64,000 nt of DNA from Candolleomyces eurysporus (lineage: Eukaryota; Basidiomycota; Agaricomycetes; Agaricales; Psathyrellaceae), in the NCBI GenBank assembly GCA_027579435.1, contig JANBPK010000781.1, forward strand, positions 1 to 64,000, given 5' to 3'. The notes under the pieces are model-generated. The model was not told the DNA's origin and did no database searches. It was given only the letters and a program-made list of their open reading frames with translations. The first letter of the stretch is position 1, and the number at the start of each line of letters is the position of its first letter. Below, in pieces: positions 27,149 to 39,600 of the stretch. Both the position numbers and the translations under genes were made by a program.

Positions 27149-29491
27149 ATGGATACACTGCAGGGGAGCCGGCACCAGCACCAGCAACACCTGAAGCCGC
27201 AGGAGACACAGGAGAANGGGGGGGACAGCTGCTAAGCCTCAGAGGCCAGGTGGTGGGGGGATACCGAGGACGTTGTCGGCTGCTGCGCTGAACCGGTTGA
27301 CGAAGATTGCGCATGTTCCTAATCCCGTCGCGAATGTCGAGTGCGTTTTTCCCTACCTTCTTCTTGCTTGGTTTGGGCTTGGTGCTTACGGACTGTCGTT
27401 TTTGATCGAATGAATTGCTCCGCTATTGAACGAACGGATTACTGAACGAACGACCGAATGGACGCACGGATATAGGTTCGTCCCAGCGCAGATTCCGAGG
27501 AAGAGGAGGTTGCAGACGTTGGCTGTTGCGTGTTGGAGCGTTATGATTGTTATTACAACGTGTACTTGGTTTTTCCTTTGGTGCGTTTCTCTGTCTCTTT
27601 GCTGCTTTCTGTATCTGGAGGCTAATGTCTTTTTTTCCCTCCCCGCGTTGCTTTGACTTGCTTTCCCCGGTCCCCCCACCCGCCACTATCGTCACCATTA
27701 TTGCCGTCACGACCTCTATCGCCACTTAAATGAAATGAAACGGAACGGAATGTAACTCGACCTAAAATAAACTCAATCCGCAGCTCGATACCCGCTCTGT
27801 GGCCTATCCTCTTCGTCTATTGGATCTGGGCGCGGTATATCGACAAGTGTCCCGAGCAGGGTGGGAGGGCGACCAAGTGGGTGAGGGAGTCGGCGTTTTG
27901 GAAGTACTTTGCGGACTACTATCCTGTTTCGTGAGTTTTGTTCGTTTGGTTCTTTCCTTCGCGCTCGGAGCAACTGGGTCCCGTTGCCCTCCTTTTCGAT
28001 TTCACCCCGTCGCGTTCAAAATAGCGAGCATCGTTCGCCCCTCCCTTCCTCGCTCCCACCTTTCGTTTCTTTCTCGATGCTGGTCGTTGTACTGACTTGA
28101 GGATGGCTTTATCTCTAGGTTTATGAAGGTATACATCCCTTGTGCTTTGGGGCACTGGACCCTTTGTTGATGCTGTATTCCTGTAGGAAGCGGAACTCCC
28201 TCCAGATAGGTCATATGTATTTGGGTACCATCCGCATGGTGAGCTCGTCCCTCGTTCTCAAGTTCCTACCACCCTTTTGCTTATCGGTACCGTCTTAGGA
28301 ATTATTGGAATGTGAGTGCATCTGGGTGGGCCTCTCATAGAGGGAAGTAGCTTACTATGGATTTCCCGGGACGGGCAGGGGGGCCCTTGTCACATTTGGT
28401 ACAGAAGGTACGTCTCGTTTTCCTGTCTCTCTTTATCACAGCATACACTCAACGGCGGTGTCTTGCAGCCACTGGATTCTCGAAAGCTTTCCCTGGAATC
28501 AAACCACGGCTATTAACCCTCACAACCAATTTTAAAATGCCCTTTTACCGGGACGTCCTGCTCGCGATGGGTATTTGCAGTGTTAGCAAACAGAGCTGTT
28601 CGAATATTTTGAAAAGTGGGCCTGGGTCGGCGATTACGATTGTTGTGGGAGGTGCGGCGGAGAGTCTGAGTGCGCATCCTGGGACTGCGGATTTGACTTT
28701 GAGGAAGAGGTAGGTGCTCCTGTTTTTTCTATTGGTTTGGCTTCGTGCTCTTGTCCCCTGTTCACCGCCACTTTCGGTTTACATCGTCCCTTTGGCGAGG
28801 ATGGGCAGCTGATCCACTTTTTACCCTAGACTTGGATTCATTAAGCTGGCAATTACGCATGGAGCGGATCTGGTACCTGTTTTTTCGTTTGGGGAGAACG
28901 ATGTACGTGCGATTGTATGATCCATATTCGCAGGAGCTGAAGTGGGTTTGTAGATATACCAACAAATGCCCAACGAAAAGGGGACAACAGTATACGCCTT
29001 GCAGAGGAAGTTCCAGTCGATATTTGGGTTTACGTTGCCTCTGTTTCATGGACGCGGTCTATTGAATTGTGAGTTTCCATACTTCTATCGGACTACTACA
29101 GGTTCTGACTTGGGTGGCGAACTATAGACAATGTTGGTCTCATGCCTTACCGACGGCGGATTGTAGCAGTCAGTAAGTACACTCGCTACCCTGATTCTTC
29201 GCGTTTCCAGACCGCTTTTGCTTACGGCGACTATTCTTTCTGTTTTGCAGTCGGGAAACCCATTCATGTCACACAACGTGATAAGCCGTCGTTGGAAGAG
29301 GTTAGGGAAGTGCAGGAGAAGTACATCGAAGAGCTGACTCGGTACGTCGTTGTCGTTCCCGTTTCTCTTGTCCCTCCTCTCCGTGAAACACTAGGTATAT
29401 TGACGAAATTTGATTCTTATACAGGATTTGGGACACGTATAAAGACGAGTTTGCGAAGACGAGGGTTCGGGAGTTGAGATTCATAGACTGA
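27149..29491 (+). CDS. DGA1: Diacylglycerol O-acyltransferase, DGAT2 family
   Basis: Thirteen exons (27149-27340, 27476-27580, 27784-27930, 28119-28128, 28187-28238, 28299-28311, 28379-28407, 28469-28709, 28830-28902, 28954-29068, 29128-29172, 29251-29341, 29425-29491) sum to 393 codons once the N at 27217 is dropped. They give 392 aa. It has two hydrophobic N-terminal segments, the catalytic HPHG (split by an intron), [17 protein letters not shown] block, [17 protein letters not shown], and [11 protein letters not shown]. The enzyme transfers acyl-CoA to diacylglycerol to make triacylglycerol at the ER and lipid droplets. Exons 4 and 6 are 10 and 13 nt long. Confidence 0.9.
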
Positions 29492-29916
29492 TTACTACTT
29501 TCCTTTTAATCTTTGGTGGAAATGCTGCAGACACGGCCGGCTTATTTGGTGCGTGTATTGGGAAAATACTATACTCTTAGACTCTTTCAACCTCCAAGCC
29601 TGGCAAGGAGTCAAGTTGACGAGATCTTGCTCGAAGTGATGGCCAGGCTGTGCGACGTAGGCGGTCGATCGATTCCTCCCGGAGCTGGGCGGCGATGAGA
29701 ACTCTATGAGCGCTGAGCGCGCGCTCACTCTGCGCCCCAGCCGTTCTCTCGTCATAGAGCTGACGCTGCAATCAGGCAGCGCTGAACGTGCCGATCGCTT
29801 ACCGACGTGCATTGGGCGGTACAGATTACAGCACCTCTCTAGCACGACCTTCCTTACTTATCCTATTCTTCCCCTGCGCTCGTCTTTCCTCTTCTCGAAC
29901 AACAACTTGAAATCAT
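29492..29916. other. Intergenic DGAT2 to 7TM gene
   Basis: No coding sequence is supported. A near-palindromic GAGCGCTGAGCGCGCGCTC lies at about 29707-29726. The segment just before the ATG at 29917 is pyrimidine-rich (CCTTACTTATCCTATTCTTCCCC). Confidence 0.35.
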
Positions 29917-31213
29917 ATGGATTCCGGTTCTGGCTCTAGCTCTATTGACGATGAGCTTCCTAGCAATGACGAGTTGCGGCCTTTCATGAGAAGTTTGTTT
30001 ACCGCTGTGCATCTTGACTTCCTTGCGGTTGGTATGTGTCTCCCTCTGGAATGAAATACAATTGATCCCTTCACGACGGGCTCATAGATTACTTTTTTTC
30101 ACACTGACAGGCATCCAACTCGCTATATGCGTGTACAGCGTAGCGATATACAGAACTGCTCCCAAAGATACGAAGAAACGAAAGCGGATTTACTTGTTTA
30201 TAAGCTTTCTCATTCTTATCCTGTACTTCCTTTCGTCCTTGCCGAACACCCTCAATCTTGGGAGGTCTCTGACGTCCAGGCGGTTCTCGGATTTTCTTAC
30301 AAGTGAGGGGAATGATGCGTTAGATGTATGTGTGTTTTTGGGCAATTTTATTGGAGATGGGCTGCTGGTGAGTGTATTCACGCTTCTACATGGCCCTTCA
30401 TGATGACATGGTGTAGCTTTACCGCTGCTATTGTATATGGACCACACGACGGTGGATCCTAATCTTACCTTTCGTCGCATATTTGGGTTCCATCGGTTCG
30501 TGCATCCATCAATTTCTCTGACTCGTATATGGCCATCTCTTAATACGAGAGCTTCTCTCCTCTTCCCTTCAGCGTTCGCGTTCACTGGCTTCTTCGCCAA
30601 GGATATAACGCCAGCCCAAAGCCTCAGATTCGTAGCCGCCTGGATCCTCCTGTCCGTCTTTGTCAACGTCTCCCTCACGTCTCTGATATGCCTCCGAATT
30701 ATTCGAACAAGACGCCATTTGCAGAGCCTCAACGTCCTTGAACCTAAGCACCTTGCAAGGTACACGGGAGTCATGGCCATCCTCATCGAATCTGCGTTAC
30801 CCCTCTCGGTTTCTGGAGTTGTTGTGGCTCCCTTTTTTTATTGGCGATGGCGAGGTCGTGGATTCTGCTTTCCCTGCTGTCGCAACGATCTGGTATTTCT
30901 TAAGCGTGCGTCCACCTTCTTTCCTTTTTGATCAAGTTCCTGCCTGCCACCAAGCAAGTAATTGACTGATCGTCGGCGATGCACCCCATAGGCTCTTTGT
31001 CCGCAGCTCATCATCTTCAGGGTGATGATTGGAAGTTCGTACTTGACCCATGTTAATGGTGGTCAAAGTTCAGAGAAGGTTTCCCGGCCGATCGCGTTTG
31101 CGGCGAGTCCGGCACAGGATAATGTAGTATCTCAATCCGACGGTCACGGAGCGTCTGGGCTAGATACACGTGTTTCTAGTAGCCATAGAGATAGAGAGGA
31201 ATCTAGCGGATGA
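29917..31213 (+). CDS. Seven-pass membrane protein (Agaricomycete 7TM family)
   Basis: Exons 29917-30031, 30111-30367, 30417-30495, 30573-30905 and 30992-31213 total 1,006 nt, one more than a whole frame. The extra base lies in a T7 run (30833-30839) where the frame jumps from ALPLSVSGVVVAPFF to IGDGEVVDSAF. Removing one T gives 334 aa. Hydrophobic helices recur: VGIQLAICVYSVAIY, IYLFISFLILILYFL, WILILPFVAYLGSI, RFVAAWILLSVFVNV and others. The cytoplasmic motifs YRCYCIWTTRRW and LSPQ-like LCPQLIIFRVMIG, and the Ser-rich tail, match a lineage-specific family of unknown function. A receptor-like role is speculation. Confidence 0.75.
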
Positions 31214-31516
31214 TCGATGTAGATATTCAAGATAGATTCCGGACGTGGAACAGTTGCTGTATTCCCCCTCTCGACCTCAGATATTACCACATACATTCAC
31301 GCACCCTCGTCCAAGGTGATACCTAGAGAGAAGAAAGCCGTTCGCTCTATGGGCTAAAGCTTATGACCGATCCCAGCAGGCAACAACTTTAATGAAACCA
31401 AATTCCAGCAAACAACCACAACTTGATCACTGGCAGGTTCTGCGCGGTTGCGGAAAACGTTGCCCTCCTTCTACTCTCAGCCAAACCTCCAGTACATCTC
31501 CCTCTGAGTCTTCACG
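31214..31516. other. Intergenic 7TM gene to F-box gene
   Basis: I see no ORF or repeat here. A CCACAAC/TCACTGGCAGG stretch and a C/T-rich block directly precede the ATG at 31517. Confidence 0.3.
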
Positions 31517-33257
31517 ATGGACATTGAGCAAGTAGGTCGCTCTCTTGTAGATGATATACCAATTGAGCCTCAAAACAATGTCTAGGCACCTCAGCATGAC
31601 CCGGGCAACCAGTCAAGCCCCGATCTTGCTGATCGATGCCCGTTAGAAATCCTACAGCTCGTATTTTCTATGGCGGTTGAGGCCACCTGCGAGGACATTG
31701 GTCTTGCGGAGGAGACTCGCATTCGAGCCACCATTCGCCACTGCTCCCAAGTCTGCAGGTCATGGCGGTTTGCTGCGCGTGGCTATTGCCCACTCTGGGT
31801 ATTCGCGATCGACTTCCAGAGAGACTCCCCGGAAACCATTGAAGACCTCCTGAGGCTGTCTGGATCTTGCACCATCAGAGTAGGACATCGTGCGTNCCCC
31901 CTTCTGTGTACGTAGCCGGAGGGAATTCAGTGTTCTCGACTTGCTCAAGGAACACGTCCTCCGCATTCGGGAGTTGAACGTCGAGTTCACCACAGACCAC
32001 AATGTCCTGTATGATGCGAGCTGGATATTTAGACATCCCAGGGTTCCTTTGCAGGTGGAAACGCTTCGATGGTGTGGACCTACGCTTTGCCAAGAACCAC
32101 GCGCCTCCTTCGGCGATGAAACCCACCCCATTCTAGCTTTAGGCAAACTGGACCTCCGAAACACCGACTTCCGTCCGCTCCGTTACTTTCCCTTATCCCA
32201 GCTTTCCGAACTGGCTATACACCAGCTCGTATCGGCAGACAGGTTGGCTGCTGCGGAATGGCTGGAGGTGCTGCGATTTACGCCCCTCCTACGGTTCTTA
32301 TCGATCCAGGACGCCATCGATTTACAACCAAATCCCTTCCCATTGGCTACGCAACACGCACACCTCTCCAATATGCGAGTCGTCTCTTTAGGGGACAGTA
32401 ACTCTATGGATTCATTGCTCTCTCTATTCGAACATATCGACATCCCATCAAAGTGTGGTGTCCAGCTCCGTCTTCCACCCTCAAGCAAATATTCCCCCCC
32501 TAATTTTTTCCAGTTCTTTGCAGTTCGCCTGTTGTCTCTTGTCACTCATTATTGCCCTAATGGCCGTAATACCCCTACAGTCGAACTGACGATCAGACCC
32601 GGTGCGGAGTATCCTTTGGCCTTGGGCACAGTCCCCAACCCCGACATCATGCTTGATTGGAATCATCCCTCTTATGACGAGAAGCAAACATCGAAGTACC
32701 TCGCAACCACCCAATTTCCTCCTTTCAGTATCAGTCTCACAACTCTGACGGGAACAGATCATTACAACGCGATTTATCTCCTCACAGCCCTTCTTACAAG
32801 GATAAAAAATCTGAAAATCACCTTTGACGCTAGCCAAGACGTCAACAGCCTATCAAGCCAATACCTCCCCCGGTTGAAACCGCTGTTTAGAGAAATATTC
32901 CACCAGACAAGAAAGGTCACAACTCTTACATTGGATGAAGGGGCCATTATCGCAGTGTTGCCTGCGATTAACGATCGCTTCACGGAGGAATATGTGCCCG
33001 TCCTGAATACTGCGAATCCTGGAGCTGGGGCCATTACCCAGCTTCGCAAGGTACCATACCTTCCTGCGTTATCTACCATCGAGCTCTCCGACCCTGACAT
33101 GGCGCTGAGCCAAGTTGCGTCCGGTAGTTTGAGTAGTTTTGTCAAGTGGAGGCGGGGAATCCGCTACTTGGTGCGCGCCAATTTCGGTTCTGCCAGAAGC
33201 GCCGCGCGCCATGCAATCATCGGCTCTAAAATGCTGTATCATTTGGCCTCACGATGA
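31517..33257 (+). CDS. F-box/LRR-type protein, paralogue of 20553-22313
   Basis: A five-codon first exon (MDIEQ, 31517-31531) and a 54-nt intron lead to a long second exon, 31586-33257. The F-box-like part reads RCPLEILQLVFSMA, then HCSQVCRSWRFAARGYCPLW. Leucine-rich irregular repeats follow (LSNMRVVSLGDSNSMDSLLSLF). An N at 31896 before a C run breaks the frame; dropping it restores VGHRASPF, aligned with VGHRSAPF in the paralogue, and gives 561 aa. It is a likely SCF substrate adaptor with unknown target. It is the last intact-looking host gene before the repeat-rich half of the window. Confidence 0.77.
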
Positions 33258-35186
33258 CCGAACGATTCAATTTATCCCCTGGGTTCATCATCATGTTACA
33301 TGTTTGATTCTCTGTAAATGTGGTTTCAATAGGACAGACGATTCATCTACATACGCTAAGAAAGTCGATGCAAATATGACACGATTGAGTTTATTGCACG
33401 AGGTGATTAGCTCCAGCACTCGAACGAGGCAAAGAGAGATATCGTGGAGGGGTAGTGAAAATACTACCATGATGCGAGGGAGACCGGCGTCTCCGTAATT
33501 CCCAAACCCCCCAGTTGTTCAACCCTCCCTTCCGAAAGCCAAGGCTCTGGATCGCTACGCTACCATTTTCGCCCGGTCAACCAACCTCCGGCCTTGGCCC
33601 CACTCATTCTCCGCTTTCCTCATACCCCTTCTACAGCGACTACGGCGACGTAGATCCCAGTTCTTCTCCTTTAGGCCTCCCTTATTGATTTATGTTAACA
33701 TCTGACCGACTGTACTCTCCTTCCTTCCGACCATGTCATTTCGCCGTACGCTTTATGGATTAGTTTCACGAATATACCCTGTGCCAATTTAGGATTTGCT
33801 AAGACTCATGGTGCGCTGTTCGCCGTCATCATTGACTGCGTCATTGAACGACGCTCGTTTCCCTCGAGGCCTACAATGCTCTATTCGCGAGGGGATTCCC
33901 CTTGAAACACTTTCATTGGAGTTTGCTACCGATGGGATCTTGACAGCATTGCACCTGCCCCTGCATGTCGTGCCTCTCCGGGATGGCCATGTGTCCATAT
34001 GTGGATTAGACGCCTACCAATGAACTTAATCAGACGGGATTTTCAAACCACTTCTTCTACGCCACCTTGAAGCCACCCTTCTGGCTCCAATATAACGGCG
34101 CCAATCAGACATGCGGAACTGAACCGTGGGCACCAAGCACCACTTGAGCCGCCTTGGCGGTAGTCAGAGTCCAGACTGCTGAATTTAAAGGGCTTATACT
34201 GGGAGATAGCGCTAGTGAGAAAGATCAGACGGATTCTTTTGTGATGGGCGAACAACCGACTTGGTAGATAACAATAATAGAAAATCAGAGTCGCCTTATT
34301 TGTATCTTTGTGCTAGATGAAAAACAGGCTGTGTTTTTGGCTGGGAAGGCACGGCAACCAACAAAAATGGAAATAGTAACTGATGTTTCGCCTCGAGGGA
34401 TGTTCGTGGCAGAGCATAAGAGTCGAAACTGTGTTCCGCGTATAGTAGAATGGAGGAAATCAGGATTATTGACGCCCATCGTTCCCGCTGGCTATTGAAT
34501 CGAAGGGCCATCCGCGTGAAAAAACAGATGGATGTGGGTTGACAAGGTCCAGAGAAGCCGGAAGTATGATTGACCACTGAGAAAGCCAGCAGGCAGACAT
34601 GAGTTGACAAGGTCCAGAGAAGACGGAAATATGATTGATCACGGAGAAAGCCAGCAGACGATGAGAGGGAAGTTAAGTTGTGTGTAAGGGATGACTGTGC
34701 AATTTAGGCGCTAAAAGAGCTGTGCCGGTGCTATCACCAATTTGAAAACCACCCGTGCATACTCACAGGCCGGACTGATCAGCAGCTCAGGTTGTGAAAG
34801 TGGTAGCGAACGAGGACTCTAAGGGCTCAGCTGGCGAAAAAAAGCGACTTTTCGTTTGGTTCACTGTCGCTCCTCACATCGCCACAACCTCGCAATCTAG
34901 AATAGACTCTCATTCTCCACTCACGGAAGGAATCCTAATCTATCTTAATCTACTTGAAATACTTTCGGAGTTTATTACCAATGGCAGCTTGATAGCCCCC
35001 GACGCTGCAGGTCTGTGCCGTGACAGACACTGAAGCCGTGAGGGCGGGACGAATGAGGCTCTCTGAATCGAGGTCTCGACCCCCAGGTTTATAACCACAA
35101 GCGTGCCCTTTGGAGCATCTTTGAAGCCAGCACTTCTCCTCCGTATCAACCATCCTCTTAGGCCTTGACAGACGTGCTTATTCATC
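33258..35186. other. Intergenic, no gene supported
   Basis: About 1.9 kb with only short, unrecognised frames (for example 33796-34023 and 34310-34498). It contains the 65-bp tandem duplication at 34538-34662 and marks the change from gene-dense to repeat-rich sequence. Confidence 0.5.
34538..34662. repeat. 65-bp tandem duplication
   Basis: Unit 1 (34538-34602) and unit 2 (34603-34662) both read GTTGACAAGGTCCAGAGAAG, then a GGAARTATGATTGAYCAC segment, then GAGAAAGCCAGCAG. They differ by a few substitutions and a small deletion at the end of unit 2. Confidence 0.85.
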
Positions 35187-35790
35187 ATGGAGAACCCNAA
35201 AAAAAATGATTGCGTTAGTCCCGCTTGCATGACTGCCGACGAACTCCATTGGCTGATACTCTGGCAGGATTGTGGGAGATAGTGGTGTAGGGAATTCCGC
35301 AGTACGCATTCGTGGGATTTCAGCACAACTTCCTGACTTATTAATATGATGTATTTCAGTTCATTAATGGTTTCTTCGACAAGGAAGTTGCCCAAGTCAG
35401 CTCCGGGACGTGCATGTGTACCAGGGCCGTTGAGGAGTTTAGCTACAAGAGAAAAGATGGGTTGATATTGTCGCTTGTGGATACACCTGGATTCAACGGC
35501 TACGATCAGGACTCCAAGGATGTGAAGACAGATGCGCAGATTCTTCAGATGATGTCTAACTTTCTCAGTGCATAGTAAGCAGTTTCCTGCCACCAGATGT
35601 TAACCGACTGACCTATTGTGAAGGCAAGGCAAGGGGAAGGCGCCTTGCACAAAGCCAAAACGGCCTGGGAAGAACTGGGGTGGTGGAGTTTAGACGCTGG
35701 TATTCCGGGTGATAAGATGATTCAGGCTAAGTGGGTTCCCACTGCTGGTATAGATGCCGATGATTTTGTGTTCACCGAATGGTGAAACGG
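35187..35790 (+). pseudogene. Decayed P-loop GTPase gene
   Basis: Exons 35187-35213, 35268-35301 and 35360-35574 join, once the N at 35198 is dropped, into MENPKKMIAIVGDSGVGNS, then AFINGFFDKE and a G3-like LSLVDTPGFNGYD. The G1/P-loop has Asn where the invariant Lys belongs (GVGNS instead of GVGKS), so GTP binding should be lost. After MMSNFLSA the frame meets TAG at a GTAAGC donor, and no acceptor restores a frame. A later stretch (AWEELGWWSLD, WVPTAGIDADD, about 35665-35785) may be the displaced C-terminus. It resembles fungal AIG1-like/G-domain proteins. I read it as a truncated pseudogene. Confidence 0.6.
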
Positions 35791-35990
35791 GCGTTTCGAA
35801 GAAAGCTGATTGAAGAGCGAGGGAGTGATGAATTATTTTTGGTAAAGGGAGTCCGTCTGATTGGGAATATGGTTGGAGGCTGTCCGTACGAGATCCCTCA
35901 GAAGGAATCGCTCCATACCATGTATCCTTAGTCCCTGAGCAGCGGTCAGAGCAAGATCGGAGTATTAAATGACAAAAAAGTACCTGTAAA

Positions 35991-36329
35991 TTATGTATGA
36001 ACTGTCGCTTCGACTGTGAAAGTTGATTTGGCTCCAGAGCTCAATGAATTGCCATGTGCCATCATAAATGAGGAAATGGTTGTCGTGTTGAATTTGAAGT
36101 GAGATGCCCGGTGATGTTGACTTTCGAGGAGGGTGTGTACTCGATAGTCAACCCAAGAGAGCTGCTGGGCCTCAGGCGAATCAGGTTTGATGAATTCATG
36201 GAGTTTCTGACTGTTCTGGTTTGTATATATTGTGGTCTGTGTTCCAATGCTTTCACGGCCGATGAAGTATTCCCAGGTGGGTTCAGACTCGAAGCTGATA
36301 AAGTCTGTCAAGTTCACGATGCCATACAC
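35991..36329 (-). pseudogene. Fragment of the single-pass membrane-protein family
   Basis: The minus strand reads VYGIVNLTDFIS, EPTWEYFIGRESIG and, in another frame, LTIEYTPSSKVN. These line up in order with VFGTLQNF, DPTWECFVDGQSIQ and SIEYTPSSIND of the gene at 2201-3630. The frame shifts between blocks, and no first module, stalk or membrane helix is found. It is a third, dead member of the family. Confidence 0.65.
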
Positions 36330-36435
36330 CGCAGCGGTAGGAGCCTACACAAGACATTTCAGCATTAGAAAGGAAGATTTCCCGGGGGCAAGAGGTTGAC
36401 TTGCTTTTGAAGGTGAGACAAACACTATGAGATGC

Positions 36436-36560
36436 CTGCCCTGGGGAGTTCCCTGGGCATTCCCCGGGTGTCCCTGGCTATTACATGGCCATCCATGGTC
36501 ATTAGCTGGGCATACATGGGTGGCACCTGGGTGTACCTGGGGGTTACCTGGGTGCAAGTG
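36436..36560. repeat. Subterminal-type CTGGG repeats
   Basis: About ten imperfect copies of a 10-14 nt motif around CCTGGGYRT or its variants occur next to the CACTA terminus. CACTA elements typically carry such subterminal transposase-binding repeats; this function is inferred. Confidence 0.6.
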
Positions 36561-36669
36561 GCTGGGGTTAGTACAAGGGTCCTGAGATTGCAGGGGCTGT
36601 CATAAAGGTTAAGTAATGTATTAAAGTATGTATGGTAACTGTATCACCAATAATATACAAGGTCTCTAG

Positions 36670-39600
36670 TCCCCAAACTCAGGGATGGCGCTTGCTAATC
36701 CCCCGCTCCTGTCAAAGATAGCCCAGCAGCCGTTCCACCATACTTGAGCCACCAGACATTGGATCATTGTGATGTCAACAACATCCATTGACCCCATCTT
36801 CTCATAATAGTGAATATTGAGGGAAGGGTAGTGTCAATTGACCTGACATTGGTCTATTGCCCCAAAGGCAAGAGTTGTCAGCTCTTCTAATGAAGGGATG
36901 CCATCGATGGTGAGGCCTGGAATCTTGATAACAAAAACATATTTGAGTTGGCCATAAAATGTTTGCAGATGATACTCAGGTGTGCGCTTTTTTTTCCTTG
37001 CATGATGATCAACCAAAAGGTGATACTAAAAAGACTGTAAGTTTGTGCAAGTTGGAGGGTTGGCAAGAGAGTTACACACACAAACCAATGATGCATCTCT
37101 CTTAACTCGTAGTCTGCTTGCACCACCTCAGATGCAAGCATGGTATCTCCCTCTCCTATTCTTTTGAGGTGCCCCCATACCTGGATTTCCGAGAGGTTTA
37201 GTATCTCAAGCGCTGTTGGAAGGTCAACAACGACTGCGCCTTGAGCGATGAGAAGTGAGTGACGAGTGCTGCTGTGATACGATGCTTCATTGTGGGAAGG
37301 GATCGAAAGTCAAATGGTTTGAATGGTGGTAGAAGGCAATAATCTTGATCTTTTTGCATATTAGTATGCACTGAAGGTCAAAGGAATCAAGCTCAAGCAG
37401 CGCACATGTATAGTTGGGAATCTCAGTATCCCAAGACTTCTTGGGTTGACTGAGTGCAATTTTCTCCACAATGTTGAACTGATTTGCAATGCACATGAGC
37501 TGTGCCTGCCTCAGCACCTTGTTGTCAAGGTTGGCAAAAGGAAAGCGGCAACTCTTGATAGTTTGTGACAACTTGCCACAAAAGCGCTCCCATCGCAAAG
37601 GCCCAGTATGCCCAGACTGGTCCCATATATAGAATTCCATCAGCAATGTGAAGAAGGGCATGGATCGTCAGTGGACATGCAGAGAGTCAATCCTCAGAGA
37701 ACTGGTAGTAGAGCCTGAGAAAAAGAAAAGAGTTCAGAACAAGGTTATAAGATATGAATAGAACGCACTTCTCATATTCCAAGACCCACTTTGCAAAGCC
37801 CTCTCGAATGACATCAATGTTGCTCCGCTGAAGCTCAAATTGCAAGCACAAATTGAGGAGCTTTACAAGCTCAACAAAATGTGCATAGAACTGGGGGCTT
37901 GCAAAGGCTTGCTCAAGGTAGATGGGTCCCAGGAACAGTGTCCAGAATGACAACATATCGGCTGTGACCCCAATGCGGTCCTCAGAGAAGTTCCAAGGCT
38001 GCACACCATAGGCACCAGGGATAGTAAAGCCTGATTGTTGTGTCACATCTCCAATTGCCTCCCACACAGTTTGCTCAATTTGATACCCTTCTTTGTTGTG
38101 ATCAAGGTCTTTGAACTTTCCGCAAAAAAAATCAAGGAGGTTTTTGATGAGATTCTCCCATAGGAGGTGCATGAAGTTGAGTGGAAAGGAGTAAGGAAAG
38201 ATAAGGGATGGGATATGGGAAAGGATTGGAACCCCCTTCATACCAGAATCCCTCGCCCTTCGATCAGCCTCAGCCTGTGATGGCGCCATTTGAACGTGGC
38301 GGGCATCCTTCAAGAAGCCATCATGATCACGAATGGGAAGATTGAGTGGGTCATAAGTGGGCAGTGTGCGGGATAGTGTGCACGGTGGGTGTAGAGGAAC
38401 ATAGTAGGTGTTGGAGCCCTGATGGCGAATGGCAACAATTTTGCACATGCGACATGGAGAAATTCCATTATGCTCCTTCATGAGCATCATCATTGCAACT
38501 GCAGGCATATCTCCACCCCCAAACAAGGGATACGCACACAAAAGAAATATGCACTGGCACAGGGAATGGTAAGCATCCACTCCAAGGGCCAACTCTAGAG
38601 ATTCAGAAACAAAGGGATAGAGGAATGAGTTGAAGTCCTTGGGCTTCTTTGGACCAGGTACAACACCAACACAGATCAAGTTTTCCATCAAAAAGTGCTC
38701 GTCAGGTGGCAGGTTGAGGTTGTAGACAAGAATGGGCCAGCAGGTTTGCTTGCGGTTGCAGAAAGGCGCAAAATCATCAGTAGCCAAGCCTAGCGCAATG
38801 TTGGTGTCCGCTTCAAAAAAGCAATGCGGCTGCTCGGTTCCACCAATGTTCACATACATGCTGCGGAGGCTGTTGTAGATCATCCCATCATAGAGGTCTT
38901 GGATGATGGCTTCATTTGACTGGAAATTATGGCAGTACTGCATCTTCTCCACCATTTCAGGATTCGAGTATAGTGCTGTAAGTCAAGGGATAAGGGGGAT
39001 GTAGTTGAATTTCTTGTGAGGCTTGCCGTGGGCATCCAGTTGTAGTTCCTGACAGTGCAGGCAGTGGGTGAGGTCACACCAACATAGCACATGCAGCAAT
39101 TGTAGGTTTGAGGTTGGTACTTGGAGAGATACTGGACTCGTCGGCACGCAGCCTTGAAGCTTGGCAGATTGGATTCAGGAAAGGCGTGCCTGAGATCATC
39201 AAATGCTGCATCTGTAATATTGTGCTTGAGTTGGAAGTTCCATATACAGGGCAGGGACACATCGTCAAAGTCAAGCTCTTCCACTAGAATACCCTGACAT
39301 TAGTCCTACATTCTAGAAGCTGAAAAATAGAGTGTACTCAATTCGTGGATCACGTCCTCCATCTCAGGCGCTGAATGCCGCCAGTGGTGGCCCTCAGCCT
39401 CATCTGCACCTTCCTCATTCTCCAATCCCTTTGTGCTATCCTCACTAGACCCTCCATCCTCACTGGTGCCTACTGGCTCACTGGGCCATCCACCCTCATC
39501 ACTGCCATCTTCTCCCTCGCCAAGCGCTTCCTCCTCCAAGTCCCCCTCATCGTCTACAACCTGCCGCCCTGCCACTCTCTGCTCTCCCCACACCTCCAGC

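Noticed and set aside
34940..35593. 217-codon minus-strand frame
   Set aside because: Antisense to the GTPase relic, contains an N and has no protein features.
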